Source: Euryarchaeota archaeon UBA433 (GTDB taxonomy: Archaea; Thermoplasmatota; Poseidoniia; Poseidoniales; Poseidoniaceae). Taken from it: a stretch of DNA of 17,128 bases. Shown in pieces: positions 1 to 8,600 of the stretch (position 1 is the stretch's first letter; every line of letters begins with the position of its first letter). The notes beneath the pieces were generated by a model. It saw only the letters and a program-made list of their open reading frames with translations, made no database searches and was not told the origin of the DNA. A program made the translations under genes and the position numbers. Where the stretch lies: NCBI GenBank assembly GCA_002495535.1, contig DAFX01000102.1, positions 1-17,128 of the forward strand, in the 5' to 3' direction.

Positions 1-2022
1 CAAAAGCAAGTCGCAATTTCTGAATTCTTTGAAAAGAATAAGCACTTTTTGGGCTTTGATTCTCTAGCAAGGTCCCTCATCACCGCGGTGAAGGAGGCTG
101 TTGATAACGCCCTGGACGCTTGTGAGGAAGCTCGCATTTTGCCAACCATCAAAATCCAAATTGAGAAACTAGATTCAAAGAAGGACATCATCAAACTCAT
201 CGTTGAAGACAACGGCCCAGGCATCCCTCAAAAGAGCATAGAGAAAGTGTTCGGACAACTGCTGTTCGGTTCTCGTTTCCACGCGATTCGTCAATCACGG
301 GGACAACAAGGGATCGGAATTACAGGCGTGGTGATGTATTGTCAATTGACGACTGGAGCCACAACCCACGTCCGTTCCAAAATTGCAAGCGAACCAACCG
401 CTGCTGTTGTGGACATTGGACTTGACACAAGAAAGAACAAGGCCACAAAATCCAACCAAGGTCGTGAAATTTGGTACAATCCAGACGGCAGTTCGAAAGA
501 GCACGGCACTGAAGTAACCGCTCAAATGAAGGCGAAGTACCAGAAAGGCCGACAGAGTGTATGGCAGTACCTCAGAATGACAAGCATTGTCAACCCACAT
601 GCCGAGATCACATTCACCGACCCCGAAGGTGAGGTGCACCACTGGCCCCGAGTAACTGAGCGCCTGCCAACGAAAGTGGAAGGCATCAAGCCTCATCCGC
701 ATGGTATCGAACTGGGACAACTGCAACGCATGACCTCCGAATCAACCGATTCGCGCATGACGGTGTTTTTGCGAATGAATTTCTCTGGTGTTTCTGCGCG
801 AGCGAGCAAAGAATTGTGTCAGGCTGCTGAGATCGATGAGAAGACCAAACCAAAATCACTCAACGCTGATCAAATCCGGGCCCTCTTAGAATCCTTCCAA
901 GGGGAACGGGAGATCAATGGCAAGCCGGTCAAATTGCTTAATCCGCCAACGAATTGCTTGTCGCCAATTGAGGAATTACTCATCAAGAAAGGGTTGTCTA
1001 AAACCATTGACTCTCGATTCATTGCCACCCTCACTCGAGCCCCGGCGGTGACCCAAGGTAATCCGTACCAAGTGGAAGTTGGATTGATTTTTGGTGGGAA
1101 AATGCCCGCTGACAAACCGGTTGAAATTCTACGATTTGCGAATCGTGTCCCCTTGATGTATCAGCAAGGAGGGTGCCTGTTGACCAAAGCGATTGAAAGC
1201 GTGGACTGGCGGCAGTATGGGCTTGACCAACCTGGTGCAAAAGGCGTGCCGAAGGGCCCTGCTGCAATTCTTGTCCACCTAGCAAGCACCAACGTACAGT
1301 TCACATCCGAGGCAAAAGAAGCACTTGCGGACAACAGCGAAGTGATCGAAGAAGCACGAAAAGCGATGCTCGAAATGGGGCGCGGCTTGCGAAAGCACTT
1401 GGAAAAGAAAAAGAAGATGGCGAAAACAAAAGAAAAGTTCGAACTCATCAATGACATCTTGCCCGCTATCGCGAAAAAGTCGGCGGATATCCTCGGCAAG
1501 CCGGTTCCTGATCTCGCAGGCTCCATCACCAAAATTATGTCCGCAGTTATATCTGAGACTGAGACCGTGTGGAACAAAGAAACCAAGCAAACTGACGTCT
1601 CAATCACCTTGTTCAATTACACCAGTCGGGTGAGGGCGTACACGATCCTTGCTACATGGCCAGAGAAGAGTGGTGCCACGATGGTCGGCAATGACACGGG
1701 CGGCCGCAAAGAAGCCACAGGCGTTTGGGCCTGGAAACTTGAGTCGCTTCAACCGGGTGAAAAGACGGTCATCAATTACAGCCTAAGTGATCTTGAGCGA
1801 GGCGATTGGACCGAGACTGACGTGTTCTTTAGAGGGGCACAGGACGTCATCGGTGCCAGCAAGATGGATGAAAAATTCTTGGATGAAATTCGTCGCCAGG
1901 AACGGGCGTTAAAGGAAAATGAAGATGAAAACGGTGCTCAAACCACGCCAAGTGAGCCAATTGGTGAACCTGCGGTGGCGCCACCGGATGGTCAAACAAC
2001 CTTGTTTGGAGGTGATGCTTGA
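1..2022 (+). CDS. top6B: DNA topoisomerase VI subunit B (5' end outside window)
   Basis: This is the ATPase subunit of the type IIB topoisomerase VI (A2B2), which uses ATP-driven dimerisation to pass one duplex through another and relax or decatenate DNA. The frame is open from base 1, and the bases before the TTG at 49 already encode the typical family start (VAISEFFEKNKHFLGFD), so the true start is upstream, probably only a few codons away. GHKL ATPase signatures are visible: EAVDNALDACEE at 94-129, DNGPGIP at 208-228, and the lid motif GQQGIGITG at 301-327. An H2TH-like and transducer part follows, with a candidate switch lysine in GAKGVPKGP (about 1234-1260). A Lys-rich helical stretch lies near 1381-1440. 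A beta-rich C-terminal segment (about 1550-1830) fits the Ig-like domain seen in some archaeal Top6B. The last 35 or so residues are acidic and Pro-rich, probably disordered. It is followed directly by top6A. Confidence 0.96.
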   Translation, partial: QKQVAISEFFEKNKHFLGFDSLARSLITAVKEAVDNALDACEEARILPTIKIQIEKLDSKKDIIKLIVEDNGPGIPQKSIEKVFGQLLFGSRFHAIRQSRGQQGIGITGVVMYCQLTTGATTHVRSKIASEPTAAVVDIGLDTRKNKATKSNQGREIWYNPDGSSKEHGTEVTAQMKAKYQKGRQSVWQYLRMTSIVNPHAEITFTDPEGEVHHWPRVTERLPTKVEGIKPHPHGIELGQLQRMTSESTDSRMTVFLRMNFSGVSARASKELCQAAEIDEKTKPKSLNADQIRALLESFQGEREINGKPVKLLNPPTNCLSPIEELLIKKGLSKTIDSRFIATLTRAPAVTQGNPYQVEVGLIFGGKMPADKPVEILRFANRVPLMYQQGGCLLTKAIESVDWRQYGLDQPGAKGVPKGPAAILVHLASTNVQFTSEAKEALADNSEVIEEARKAMLEMGRGLRKHLEKKKKMAKTKEKFELINDILPAIAKKSADILGKPVPDLAGSITKIMSAVISETETVWNKETKQTDVSITLFNYTSRVRAYTILATWPEKSGATMVGNDTGGRKEATGVWAWKLESLQPGEKTVINYSLSDLERGDWTETDVFFRGAQDVIGASKMDEKFLDEIRRQERALKENEDENGAQTTPSEPIGEPAVAPPDGQTTLFGGDA

Positions 2023-3119
2023 TGACACGAAGACATACTGCAGAAGAGACAAAGGAAGCAATGCACTTGATCGTCGGTGAAATGTATGACCGAATCGTGA
2101 AGGGCGAACCGCCCACCATGACACTCCCTGTACGTACCAAAAACAACATTGGTTTTGATTCAAAGTTGGGCGTATACAAATACGGAAAGAAACAATCAAT
2201 TCGCGACGCGACAAGCCTTGGCTCTGCCAAACAACTCCTTAGGGCGCTCCACGTTGTGGAATTCATTGAAGAAATGTTGGAAGCAGGTAAGTCATCAACG
2301 CTGAGAGAGATGTATTACATCTCCGAAGCCTGGGGCCTTGGAAAGTTTGGCAGCCAGAATGAGTCAAACAATTTGGCTGAGGATTTAGAAATCGTCACCA
2401 AGTGCTTGCGTGAAGATTTCAAATTGAGGCCGGAAGAAGACGGTGCAAGGATGATTGGTAACCTCACCTTGAGAGAGCGCAACCGTCGCGGCGAGTGGAT
2501 GCGGATCAACGCAAGGGATGACGTTGGTGATTCAGGATACGGCGTACCCTACAATGTCGAAGCCGAGAAAATCGAATTGCTCGAAAACGACATTGATTTC
2601 ATCATGGCCATCGAGACCGGTGGTATGTTTGATCGGCTGATTGAAAATGGATTTGATGAGGACTATCGTTGCGGTTTGCTCCACCTCAAAGGTCAGCCAG
2701 CTCGCTCGACTCGACGCATCATGAAGCGGATGAGTGAAGAATGGGATTTGCCCGTTGTGGTCTTCCTTGACGGTGATCCGTGGTCGTTCAGAATTTTCGC
2801 TTCCATCGCCTATGGCGCCATCAAGACCGCTCACATTTCCGAGTACCTTGCAACGCCCACAGCGACCTACCTCGGCATCACTGCCGATGATATTGTGGCT
2901 TATGATTTGCCAAATGATGATTTGTCAAAGAAGGATATTGAAGCGCTTAATGCTGAACTCTCCGACCCACGGTTTGCCGACGGTTGGTGGCAAGAACAAA
3001 TCAACATGATGCTGGAACTGGGCAAGAAGGCTGAACAGCAATCACTAGCAAAGTATGGTCTTGATTTCGTCACCGAAACATACCTCCCTGAGAAGCTTGC
3101 CGAACTTGGTTTGGCCTGA
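2022..3119 (+). CDS. top6A: DNA topoisomerase VI subunit A (Spo11-like)
   Basis: This is the DNA-cleaving subunit of topoisomerase VI, the archaeal relative of Spo11; it makes a two-base-staggered double-strand break through 5'-phosphotyrosyl links. The product is 365 residues, usual for the family. The CAP/winged-helix part carries LREMYYISEAW at about residues 94-104, whose second Tyr is the likely nucleophile. The Toprim domain shows the acidic metal site: Glu in IETGGMFDRL, and Asp-x-Asp in VVFLDGDPWSFRIF. The ATG at 2022 shares one base with the top6B stop (TGATG) and has GGAGGTG at 2008-2014 as ribosome binding site; a TTG one codon earlier (2019) is possible but less likely. The junction implies translational coupling, as expected for subunits needed in equal amounts. 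Confidence 0.96.
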   Translation: MTRRHTAEETKEAMHLIVGEMYDRIVKGEPPTMTLPVRTKNNIGFDSKLGVYKYGKKQSIRDATSLGSAKQLLRALHVVEFIEEMLEAGKSSTLREMYYISEAWGLGKFGSQNESNNLAEDLEIVTKCLREDFKLRPEEDGARMIGNLTLRERNRRGEWMRINARDDVGDSGYGVPYNVEAEKIELLENDIDFIMAIETGGMFDRLIENGFDEDYRCGLLHLKGQPARSTRRIMKRMSEEWDLPVVVFLDGDPWSFRIFASIAYGAIKTAHISEYLATPTATYLGITADDIVAYDLPNDDLSKKDIEALNAELSDPRFADGWWQEQINMMLELGKKAEQQSLAKYGLDFVTETYLPEKLAELGLA

Positions 3120-3156
3120 AGCGAGGATTCATTTGGGAAGAGTTGGAGGTAATCTC

Positions 3157-4197
3157 ATGGTCGAGTCTGCACCCAATCCGTGGCCCATGCGCGTGGCCAT
3201 TGCTGGGGCGGTGATGTTGTTGCTCGGTGCTTTCTTGCTGACCTCACAATCCGGTTCGATTGATGAAACTAACAATCCGCGCAATGTGGCCTTATTGAGC
3301 GCCACAGGGCCCGGGAGTGAAGTTGCATCACTTGAACCGGGGTGCTACCATGCAATCGCCGTGAAAGGCGCAAACAATATGGATCTGAGCCTAACAAAAA
3401 TCGAAGGTTCATCTCGTGTGAGTGAACCTCTTGAAGACAAGATTTGTGCCACTGATTGGCAAGCGATGGCCACCGACAACACTCAATTCGTGATCGCTGC
3501 TGGTTGGGATGTCGATGAGGGCGCTGAGTATGCTCTTGACGCCACCTGCAATGAGAATACGGAGTGTACGAACGACACGGTGTATTTGGTTCATACAAAT
3601 CCTTACCAGTACGCCATCTTGGGCGATGCTGGCTTTTTGTTTGGACTCACGACATGCTGTGCGGGCCTCCTCCTGCTCCCCCTTGCTGGCGTTTTGCTGA
3701 TGTTTTCCAGGGCCGCTCGTCCTAAAGGATCGGTTGTCATGATGAATCCAGACGGGACGATGAGTGAAGCCCAAGAAATAACACCTGAGATGATGGCAGC
3801 GTTTGCACGGGGCGAAAACCCTCTTCAGCCAAAAGTTGAGGCCCCGTTTGCCGATACCGGAATTGGTGGAGAACCTGAAACATTTGTCGATGGAAAGCAA
3901 AGCGTGATGGATGGCAATCTTTTGACAACCGAACAGGTCTATGCGCTGATGCGTGGTGATGTTGAGCAAGCGGGTAAAACTGTCGAGGACCCTTTTGCAG
4001 ATCGTCCTTCACAACCCAAATCCGTTGTTCCAATCAAAGATCCAAACACACAAACTATTGCTTCATGGGACGAGGGGGATGCTGCGCCTTCAATTGCTCC
4101 AACCTCTGTCAAAACCAAAATTGACGTACAGCCGATCAAAAAGGAGCTCCCCAAAAAGGCTGCAAATGACGATTGGAGGGCCTGGGATGAGGTCTGA
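3157..4197 (+). CDS. Two-helix membrane protein with long cytoplasmic tail, unknown function
   Basis: I do not recognise this 346-residue protein. A membrane helix spans about residues 11-29 (VAIAGAVMLLLGAFLLT). A beta-rich domain of roughly 120 residues follows with four Cys (63, 97, 131, 137), suggesting two disulfides outside the cell. A second membrane segment lies at about 153-183, with CC in it. The remaining 160 or so residues are acidic and Pro-rich, low in predicted structure, and probably cytoplasmic. That tail contains a duplicated motif (residues 208-233 and 256-282) and ends in an acidic, Trp-containing peptide (NDDWRAWDEV). The start at 3157 has GGAGGT six bases upstream; the same frame is open back to 3055, but that would run into top6A without a ribosome binding site. 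The gap to top6A is 37 bases and to the next gene 9, so it is likely in the same transcript. Confidence 0.8.
   Translation: MVESAPNPWPMRVAIAGAVMLLLGAFLLTSQSGSIDETNNPRNVALLSATGPGSEVASLEPGCYHAIAVKGANNMDLSLTKIEGSSRVSEPLEDKICATDWQAMATDNTQFVIAAGWDVDEGAEYALDATCNENTECTNDTVYLVHTNPYQYAILGDAGFLFGLTTCCAGLLLLPLAGVLLMFSRAARPKGSVVMMNPDGTMSEAQEITPEMMAAFARGENPLQPKVEAPFADTGIGGEPETFVDGKQSVMDGNLLTTEQVYALMRGDVEQAGKTVEDPFADRPSQPKSVVPIKDPNTQTIASWDEGDAAPSIAPTSVKTKIDVQPIKKELPKKAANDDWRAWDEV
3778..3855 (+). repeat. Copy 1 of a duplicated cytoplasmic motif
   Basis: Encodes residues 208-233 of the membrane protein: ITPEMMAAFARGE, then a variable linker, then KVEAPFAD. It aligns with copy 2 (residues 256-282) on the pattern [IL]-T-x-E-x3-A-x2-R-G-[ED]-x5-6-K-x0-1-V-E-x-P-F-A-D. 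The match is at protein level; the DNA copies have diverged. Confidence 0.7.
3922..4002 (+). repeat. Copy 2 of a duplicated cytoplasmic motif
   Basis: Encodes residues 256-282: LTTEQVYALMRGD, a short linker, then KTVEDPFAD. The spacing between the Arg-Gly and Pro-Phe-Ala-Asp elements is one residue longer than in copy 1. The two-part form, a short helix-like segment followed by an acidic PFAD peptide, suggests a repeated docking motif. That role is inference only. Confidence 0.7.
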
Positions 4198-4206
4198 GGT
4201 GAGTTC

Positions 4207-4797
4207 ATGATTGCTCACGTTGTTCGTGCAGTTTTCGGATTGATTGCAGCAGGATTGATCTTGGGGGCGTTCATTGGGTCCGACGGGCTATCTGACAGTG
4301 CGACTCAAACGGCCATGCTGCCTCCATGCACCGTTGAAGATGGAATTCCGTTCATCCAAGAAGAAGAAGTCACGTGCTATTGGGGAATGTCAGGTGAAAC
4401 GCTCCTTTTGGACAAAGAGGTCGATCTAGCGGAGGTCTCTGTCGAGTTCACCTGGGAGAAGTCAGGCGTTTGGATTGGAGTAGCGGAAGCGTCCGAAGCC
4501 TCCAAGTGCACCGAGAAAGATGGCTACTATGAATGTGAAAAATTTGCAGTAGATCTGGTTGCTGGTGGTGAAAACTCCAATGGTCAATTCACCTGGAAGG
4601 CGAGCAGTGGAGAATACAGATTTGTGGCTGGAGGCGATGATGTTCAATCGTTACAACAATTCAATGTCGATTGGAATTACGACGCAGTCCTTCCTCAAAC
4701 AACAACATGGTCGATGGTGTTCATCGGGGCGGTATTGGGCTTGTTCACCCTCCTCGGGTGGAAGAAAACCGCTATGCTGCTCGAAGATGTGTTCTGA
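4207..4797 (+). CDS. Small two-helix membrane protein with four-Cys outside domain, unknown function
   Basis: I do not recognise this 196-residue protein. It begins with a membrane helix (about residues 5-25, VVRAVFGLIAAGLILGAFIG). A beta-rich domain of about 140 residues follows with four Cys (41, 57, 101, 110), fitting two disulfides outside the membrane. It ends with a second membrane helix (about 168-186, WSMVFIGAVLGLFTLLGW) and a short tail. The layout is like that of the preceding gene without its long tail, so the two may be distant paralogues or partners; I see no convincing sequence identity between their outside domains. The ATG follows GAGGTGA at 4196-4202 and starts 9 bases after the previous stop, so translation is probably coupled. 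Confidence 0.78.
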   Translation: MIAHVVRAVFGLIAAGLILGAFIGSDGLSDSATQTAMLPPCTVEDGIPFIQEEEVTCYWGMSGETLLLDKEVDLAEVSVEFTWEKSGVWIGVAEASEASKCTEKDGYYECEKFAVDLVAGGENSNGQFTWKASSGEYRFVAGGDDVQSLQQFNVDWNYDAVLPQTTTWSMVFIGAVLGLFTLLGWKKTAMLLEDVF

Positions 4798-4861
4798 GAG
4801 GCTAACTGAGTACCGCTCCCCCCCGCATGCCGACGCCTTCAAATGGGGTGCACATCTAGGT

Positions 4862-4876
4862 AACCTCAGGTTGAGG
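4862..4876 (+). promoter_or_regulatory. Short inverted repeat covering the ribosome binding site of the regulator gene
   Basis: Two overlapping perfect inverted repeats are present: AACCT-C-AGGTT at 4862-4872, and CCTCA-GGT-TGAGG at 4864-4876. The second would pair the GAGG at 4873-4876, the only Shine-Dalgarno-like bases before the ATG at 4880. It could be an operator for autoregulation or an RNA hairpin limiting translation. The arms are only five bases, so chance is a real alternative. Confidence 0.3.
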
Positions 4877-4879
4877 AAT

Positions 4880-5641
4880 ATGACCGATGTAGATACCGTT
4901 TTGACCCTGCTCCAAAACAAACTGCGACGTCGCATTTTGGAACGCTTAGTACGCGAACCCCACTACCCAATGCAACTTGCCGAAATCCTCGGTGTCAGCC
5001 AACAAGCCATCGTGAAGCATCTGAAAGAACTTGAACGTGGAGAATTTGTGATGAAGATGAAGGTGGCGAGTGAGAAAGGTGGCCCACCCCGTACCATCTA
5101 CAGCGTTCAACAATCGCTTTCCCTTCGAATTGATCTCGGGCCTGATTTGTTTTCGTGTGAACAACGCTCGCTGCCACCCGGTGGCCCCATGCGTCTGTCA
5201 AATAGACTTCCAACCGGAGTAGAGAGTGTCGTCAAAACCATCAGCGGCCGCAAAAAAATCTCCGTGGGGGAAGGTATTGCCCACATTCAACAGGTGAATG
5301 AGGTGCTGGAAAAATTGGACAGGGAACGCGACGCGCTCATATCCCTGCATCAACACATCCGAAATCGTGTCTCTGCTGCAGTGGATTCTGATTTCGACCA
5401 CTATGAAGAGCGGACCATGGTTCACAGCCTCATCGAACAGCCCGTAGCCAGGTTTGATCTCCAAGCGATGAGTGAAGAATTGCAACTCGGGCGCTCCCAG
5501 TTGAATGAACTTCTCGAAGAAGTCACCAAGGGGCTTGAGCGGCAACTGGCTCAACGTGCGGGACACATTGTGGCATCAAACGACAATCGTGAGCTACGCT
5601 ACTGGCTTGGTAACCTCAATGAGAGGCTCAACAAACGTTGA
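4880..5641 (+). CDS. ArsR-type winged-helix transcription regulator with long C-terminal part
   Basis: This is a 253-residue DNA-binding regulator. Residues about 8-80 form an ArsR-type winged helix: LRRRILERLVREPHYPMQLA, the recognition region LGVSQQAIVKHLKELERGEF, and a wing ending GGPPRTIYSV. No Cys pair typical of metal-sensing ArsR proteins is seen; the single Cys is at 93. Residues about 130-165 look helical and heptad-like (dimerisation is a guess). Residues about 180-222 (DLQAMSEELQLGRSQLNELL) resemble a second helix-turn-helix. The frame is open back to 4559, overlapping the previous gene, but the family N terminus fits the ATG at 4880, with GAGG four bases before it. It stops 12 bases before the convergent giant gene. 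The target is unknown; the neighbouring membrane-protein pair is the obvious candidate. Confidence 0.85.
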   Translation: MTDVDTVLTLLQNKLRRRILERLVREPHYPMQLAEILGVSQQAIVKHLKELERGEFVMKMKVASEKGGPPRTIYSVQQSLSLRIDLGPDLFSCEQRSLPPGGPMRLSNRLPTGVESVVKTISGRKKISVGEGIAHIQQVNEVLEKLDRERDALISLHQHIRNRVSAAVDSDFDHYEERTMVHSLIEQPVARFDLQAMSEELQLGRSQLNELLEEVTKGLERQLAQRAGHIVASNDNRELRYWLGNLNERLNKR

Positions 5642-5653
5642 ATCAAACTTGCT

Positions 5654-8600
5654 TCACTGGTCGTCGTTTCCAAGAACTGAGATGAGCGAGGATTGCTCAG
5701 CCAAGCGCTTGTTCACATCGTCGCGTCGTCCCTTTCCGACGAGGTAAACCACGCCGAGGAGGGCGAATGTGAGCAGGATCACTGCAAACGGCAAAGCGGT
5801 CTTTCCAACCACCTCACCTGCAACATCGAAGATCGGGTTGTTGGATTCAAGCGCAACAGGAACCGCTTGCACGTTGTCTCGTTCGCTGGTTTCCACGATC
5901 TCGTTGGCAGGGTCAACCACAACATAGACGCCGTGGCTACCTGCGCTGACCGGGTAGAGCAAGTACAGTTCAATCGATTTCGATTCTTCAGAAGCGTCAG
6001 GTGCCAAGAGAGCGCCGATGACTTGTCGCATGACGATGTTCTCTTCTGCGCACTGATTCTTGTTGATTTCACTAAGCGTCTCAGCATCATCTGCATCTGG
6101 GTATTCACAAAGGATGATTTCGATATCAGTGGCGTGGGTGTTTCCGTTGTTCTCAAGAATGACCTTGATTGGAATTGTTTCACCAACAGCTGCCTTTGTG
6201 ATGGATGCTTTGACATCGGTGATGTCCAAGTTTGGAGCACGTAGGCGCAGGGTGATGATGAACTCGTTGGTATCGAGTGAATCGCCGTCCCATGCGGGCG
6301 AATCATCGTGATCGCCGCCGTTTTCCATGTTGCCCATCTTTGACACGACCTTGAGTCCAAGGCTTCGTGTGTCGAGTTTGGCCGTAGGTGCAACTGTCAC
6401 AATAGCCACCATCTGATGTGTGGTGTATGGTGCCATCATTGGCATGTAGTAACTGTCGAGGGATTCAACATAGATACATTGATCCTCAATTGCATCTGCA
6501 AACACCACTTCTGGGTCAAGGGCAGCGTCTTCATTACCAGTTTGAATCGGCACCGATTCAATCACCTGACAAATCTCCTCGGTTGTAAGGTCTGTACCGA
6601 GTTGCTTGACCATGCGCCATTCGACGTTCCAACCGCTGAGGGCGCCCATACCGGGGAGTTCGCCCCAAATCAGAGCTTGACCGTCTTTTTGCGAGGTGTG
6701 GTTGTCCAATCGGGCCCAATCAGGAACGTTTCCGTTGTTGGTGATGTTCACCTCAAATCGGACGATGCGCCCCGGGGCAGATGTCTTCACAGCGTTGTCA
6801 ACGGTTTCATCCATTGAAATTTGCATGTCATAGAACTCTTGAACATACACCGGGATTTCTTGAGTGAATCGCAAACGGGTCAATCGGCCGCTGGCGTCCG
6901 GGTAGGATTCCTCTGAGAAGGTTTGGAAGACAACGGTGTAGATGCCGGCTTCGACCTGATCTGGGACGTTGATCTGAACATCGAACAGTTGTTCTGTATC
7001 ACGGGACAACTCTGCAAGGCTCTCTCGTGGAACTTCGATATCCCAAATGACGTCAACGCCAGCTGGGTCTGTGACTCGAGCAAGGCGGTAATCAAATCGA
7101 TCTGGACCGTTTCCGTAGTTGGTAACGGTGGTTGGGATGATCAACTGTTGACCTGGGTTCACTGCAACAACATCTTGATTGTTCAGCGACATCATATCGT
7201 CTGCATCGATGTCTGCTTCTGCACCGAGTGAATACACGTGGTTTACATTCGTCGAGAGGATCTTCGAAGCCGAGATACGAGGGTATCCGTCAAGGTACGC
7301 CTTGAGCACAACTGCTGGACCGAGCCCTGCGGAAGCAAGGGTCGGAGCACACACTTCCACACCCACCTCGTACGTCACGTAGTCATCGCCGTTCGGGATG
7401 TTCCATGCGCGTGGCGAATCCATTGGGATGCTGTTGCCACCAGGGGCGTTAGAGAAGTCAAGGTTGACAATCCAGTTGTCCTGACGCCATGCGTCAAGGG
7501 AAATCGTGTCTGGCTTGACATCAGGGGCGCCTGGTGTTGTGAAGACGAGGTTACCAGAATCGAAGTTCTTGGTCACATCAATGGGGTAGGTGACACAGTC
7601 TCCCGGATCGACGTATTCACTGGTGTCGAAGATTTCCATGACAATGTTGCCAGTGGAACGGATGGAGACGAAGACACCCAGTTCGAGGATGTCATAGGTT
7701 CCTTTTTCAATCGACTTGATTGGTTCGCCTTCTGACCAGCCCTTCAGATAAATCACAAAGGCGCCAGGATCTTCTGATGTCGGCACGAGGACTTCCAGAT
7801 TCTTCGTCACCGATTGTCCTGGGTCAAGTTCAACACTCGTAGGGAAGTTCACTGCCCAGTTGAACGGCAGCAACCATTCTTGCTGGCCTTCAAGGGTGTA
7901 AGGATCCCAGAAGATGAAGCGATCAAACACGTTACCGGTGTTGGTGATGGTGATCGAGAAGATGGCTGTTTGTCCTTGCTCGATGTCAGCCATGCTGTGG
8001 GATGTGTCCAAGTTGATGCCGTGAACCACGTCCATGAGGGTACGGGTTGTGATGTCAGATTGGATTGCTGGGTCCTTGTAGGACTTGGCGGTCACACGGA
8101 TGTCCGCCAGTTCATCACCGTTTGCTTGGTACACCGATGGAGCGCGCACACGCACGTAGAAGCGGATATCTTCGCCTCCTTCAAGGAAAATTTGTGTGTC
8201 TGGCATGATCGAGGTGTGGTTGTCAGCAAAGAACAGGGTTGCAGTCCAGTTCTGAGGCACGCCTGTGAGGTTCAGCCCGAAAGTATCTGCGACCAAGTCC
8301 TTTGGACCGGGGGTTGAGTTGTTCATCGTCATGTTGTAGATGGTTTGTTCACCCGGTTCGATGACGTGGTAGAATGTTTCACCCGCTTGGAATTCAACAT
8401 CGACTTGACCGGTTAGAACGTGGGAGTAACAGATGGTGAACCGGTTGTTGTTGGCTTCTTGACTGCACTTGTTGGTGTCCGACCATGCGACGTGAGCACC
8501 GCTGCCTAAGTCATTAGCAAACGCTGGAGGCATTCCGATGCTTGGCTGGGACCCTGCGTTCGGACCTAGTTTGTTGCTCGCCCAGGATGTGATCGATACC

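Noticed and set aside
3055..3156. Upstream extension of the first membrane protein
   Set aside because: It would overlap the end of top6A, has no ribosome binding site, and hides the membrane helix behind an unlikely leader. ATG 3157 has GGAGGT at the right distance.
4559..4879. Upstream extension of the winged-helix regulator
   Set aside because: Most of it overlaps the preceding membrane protein in another frame and the added sequence has no regulator features; the family N terminus begins at the ATG at 4880.
5642..5653. Bidirectional terminator between the convergent regulator and giant gene
   Set aside because: The gap is only 12 bases, with no hairpin and no T-run on either strand.
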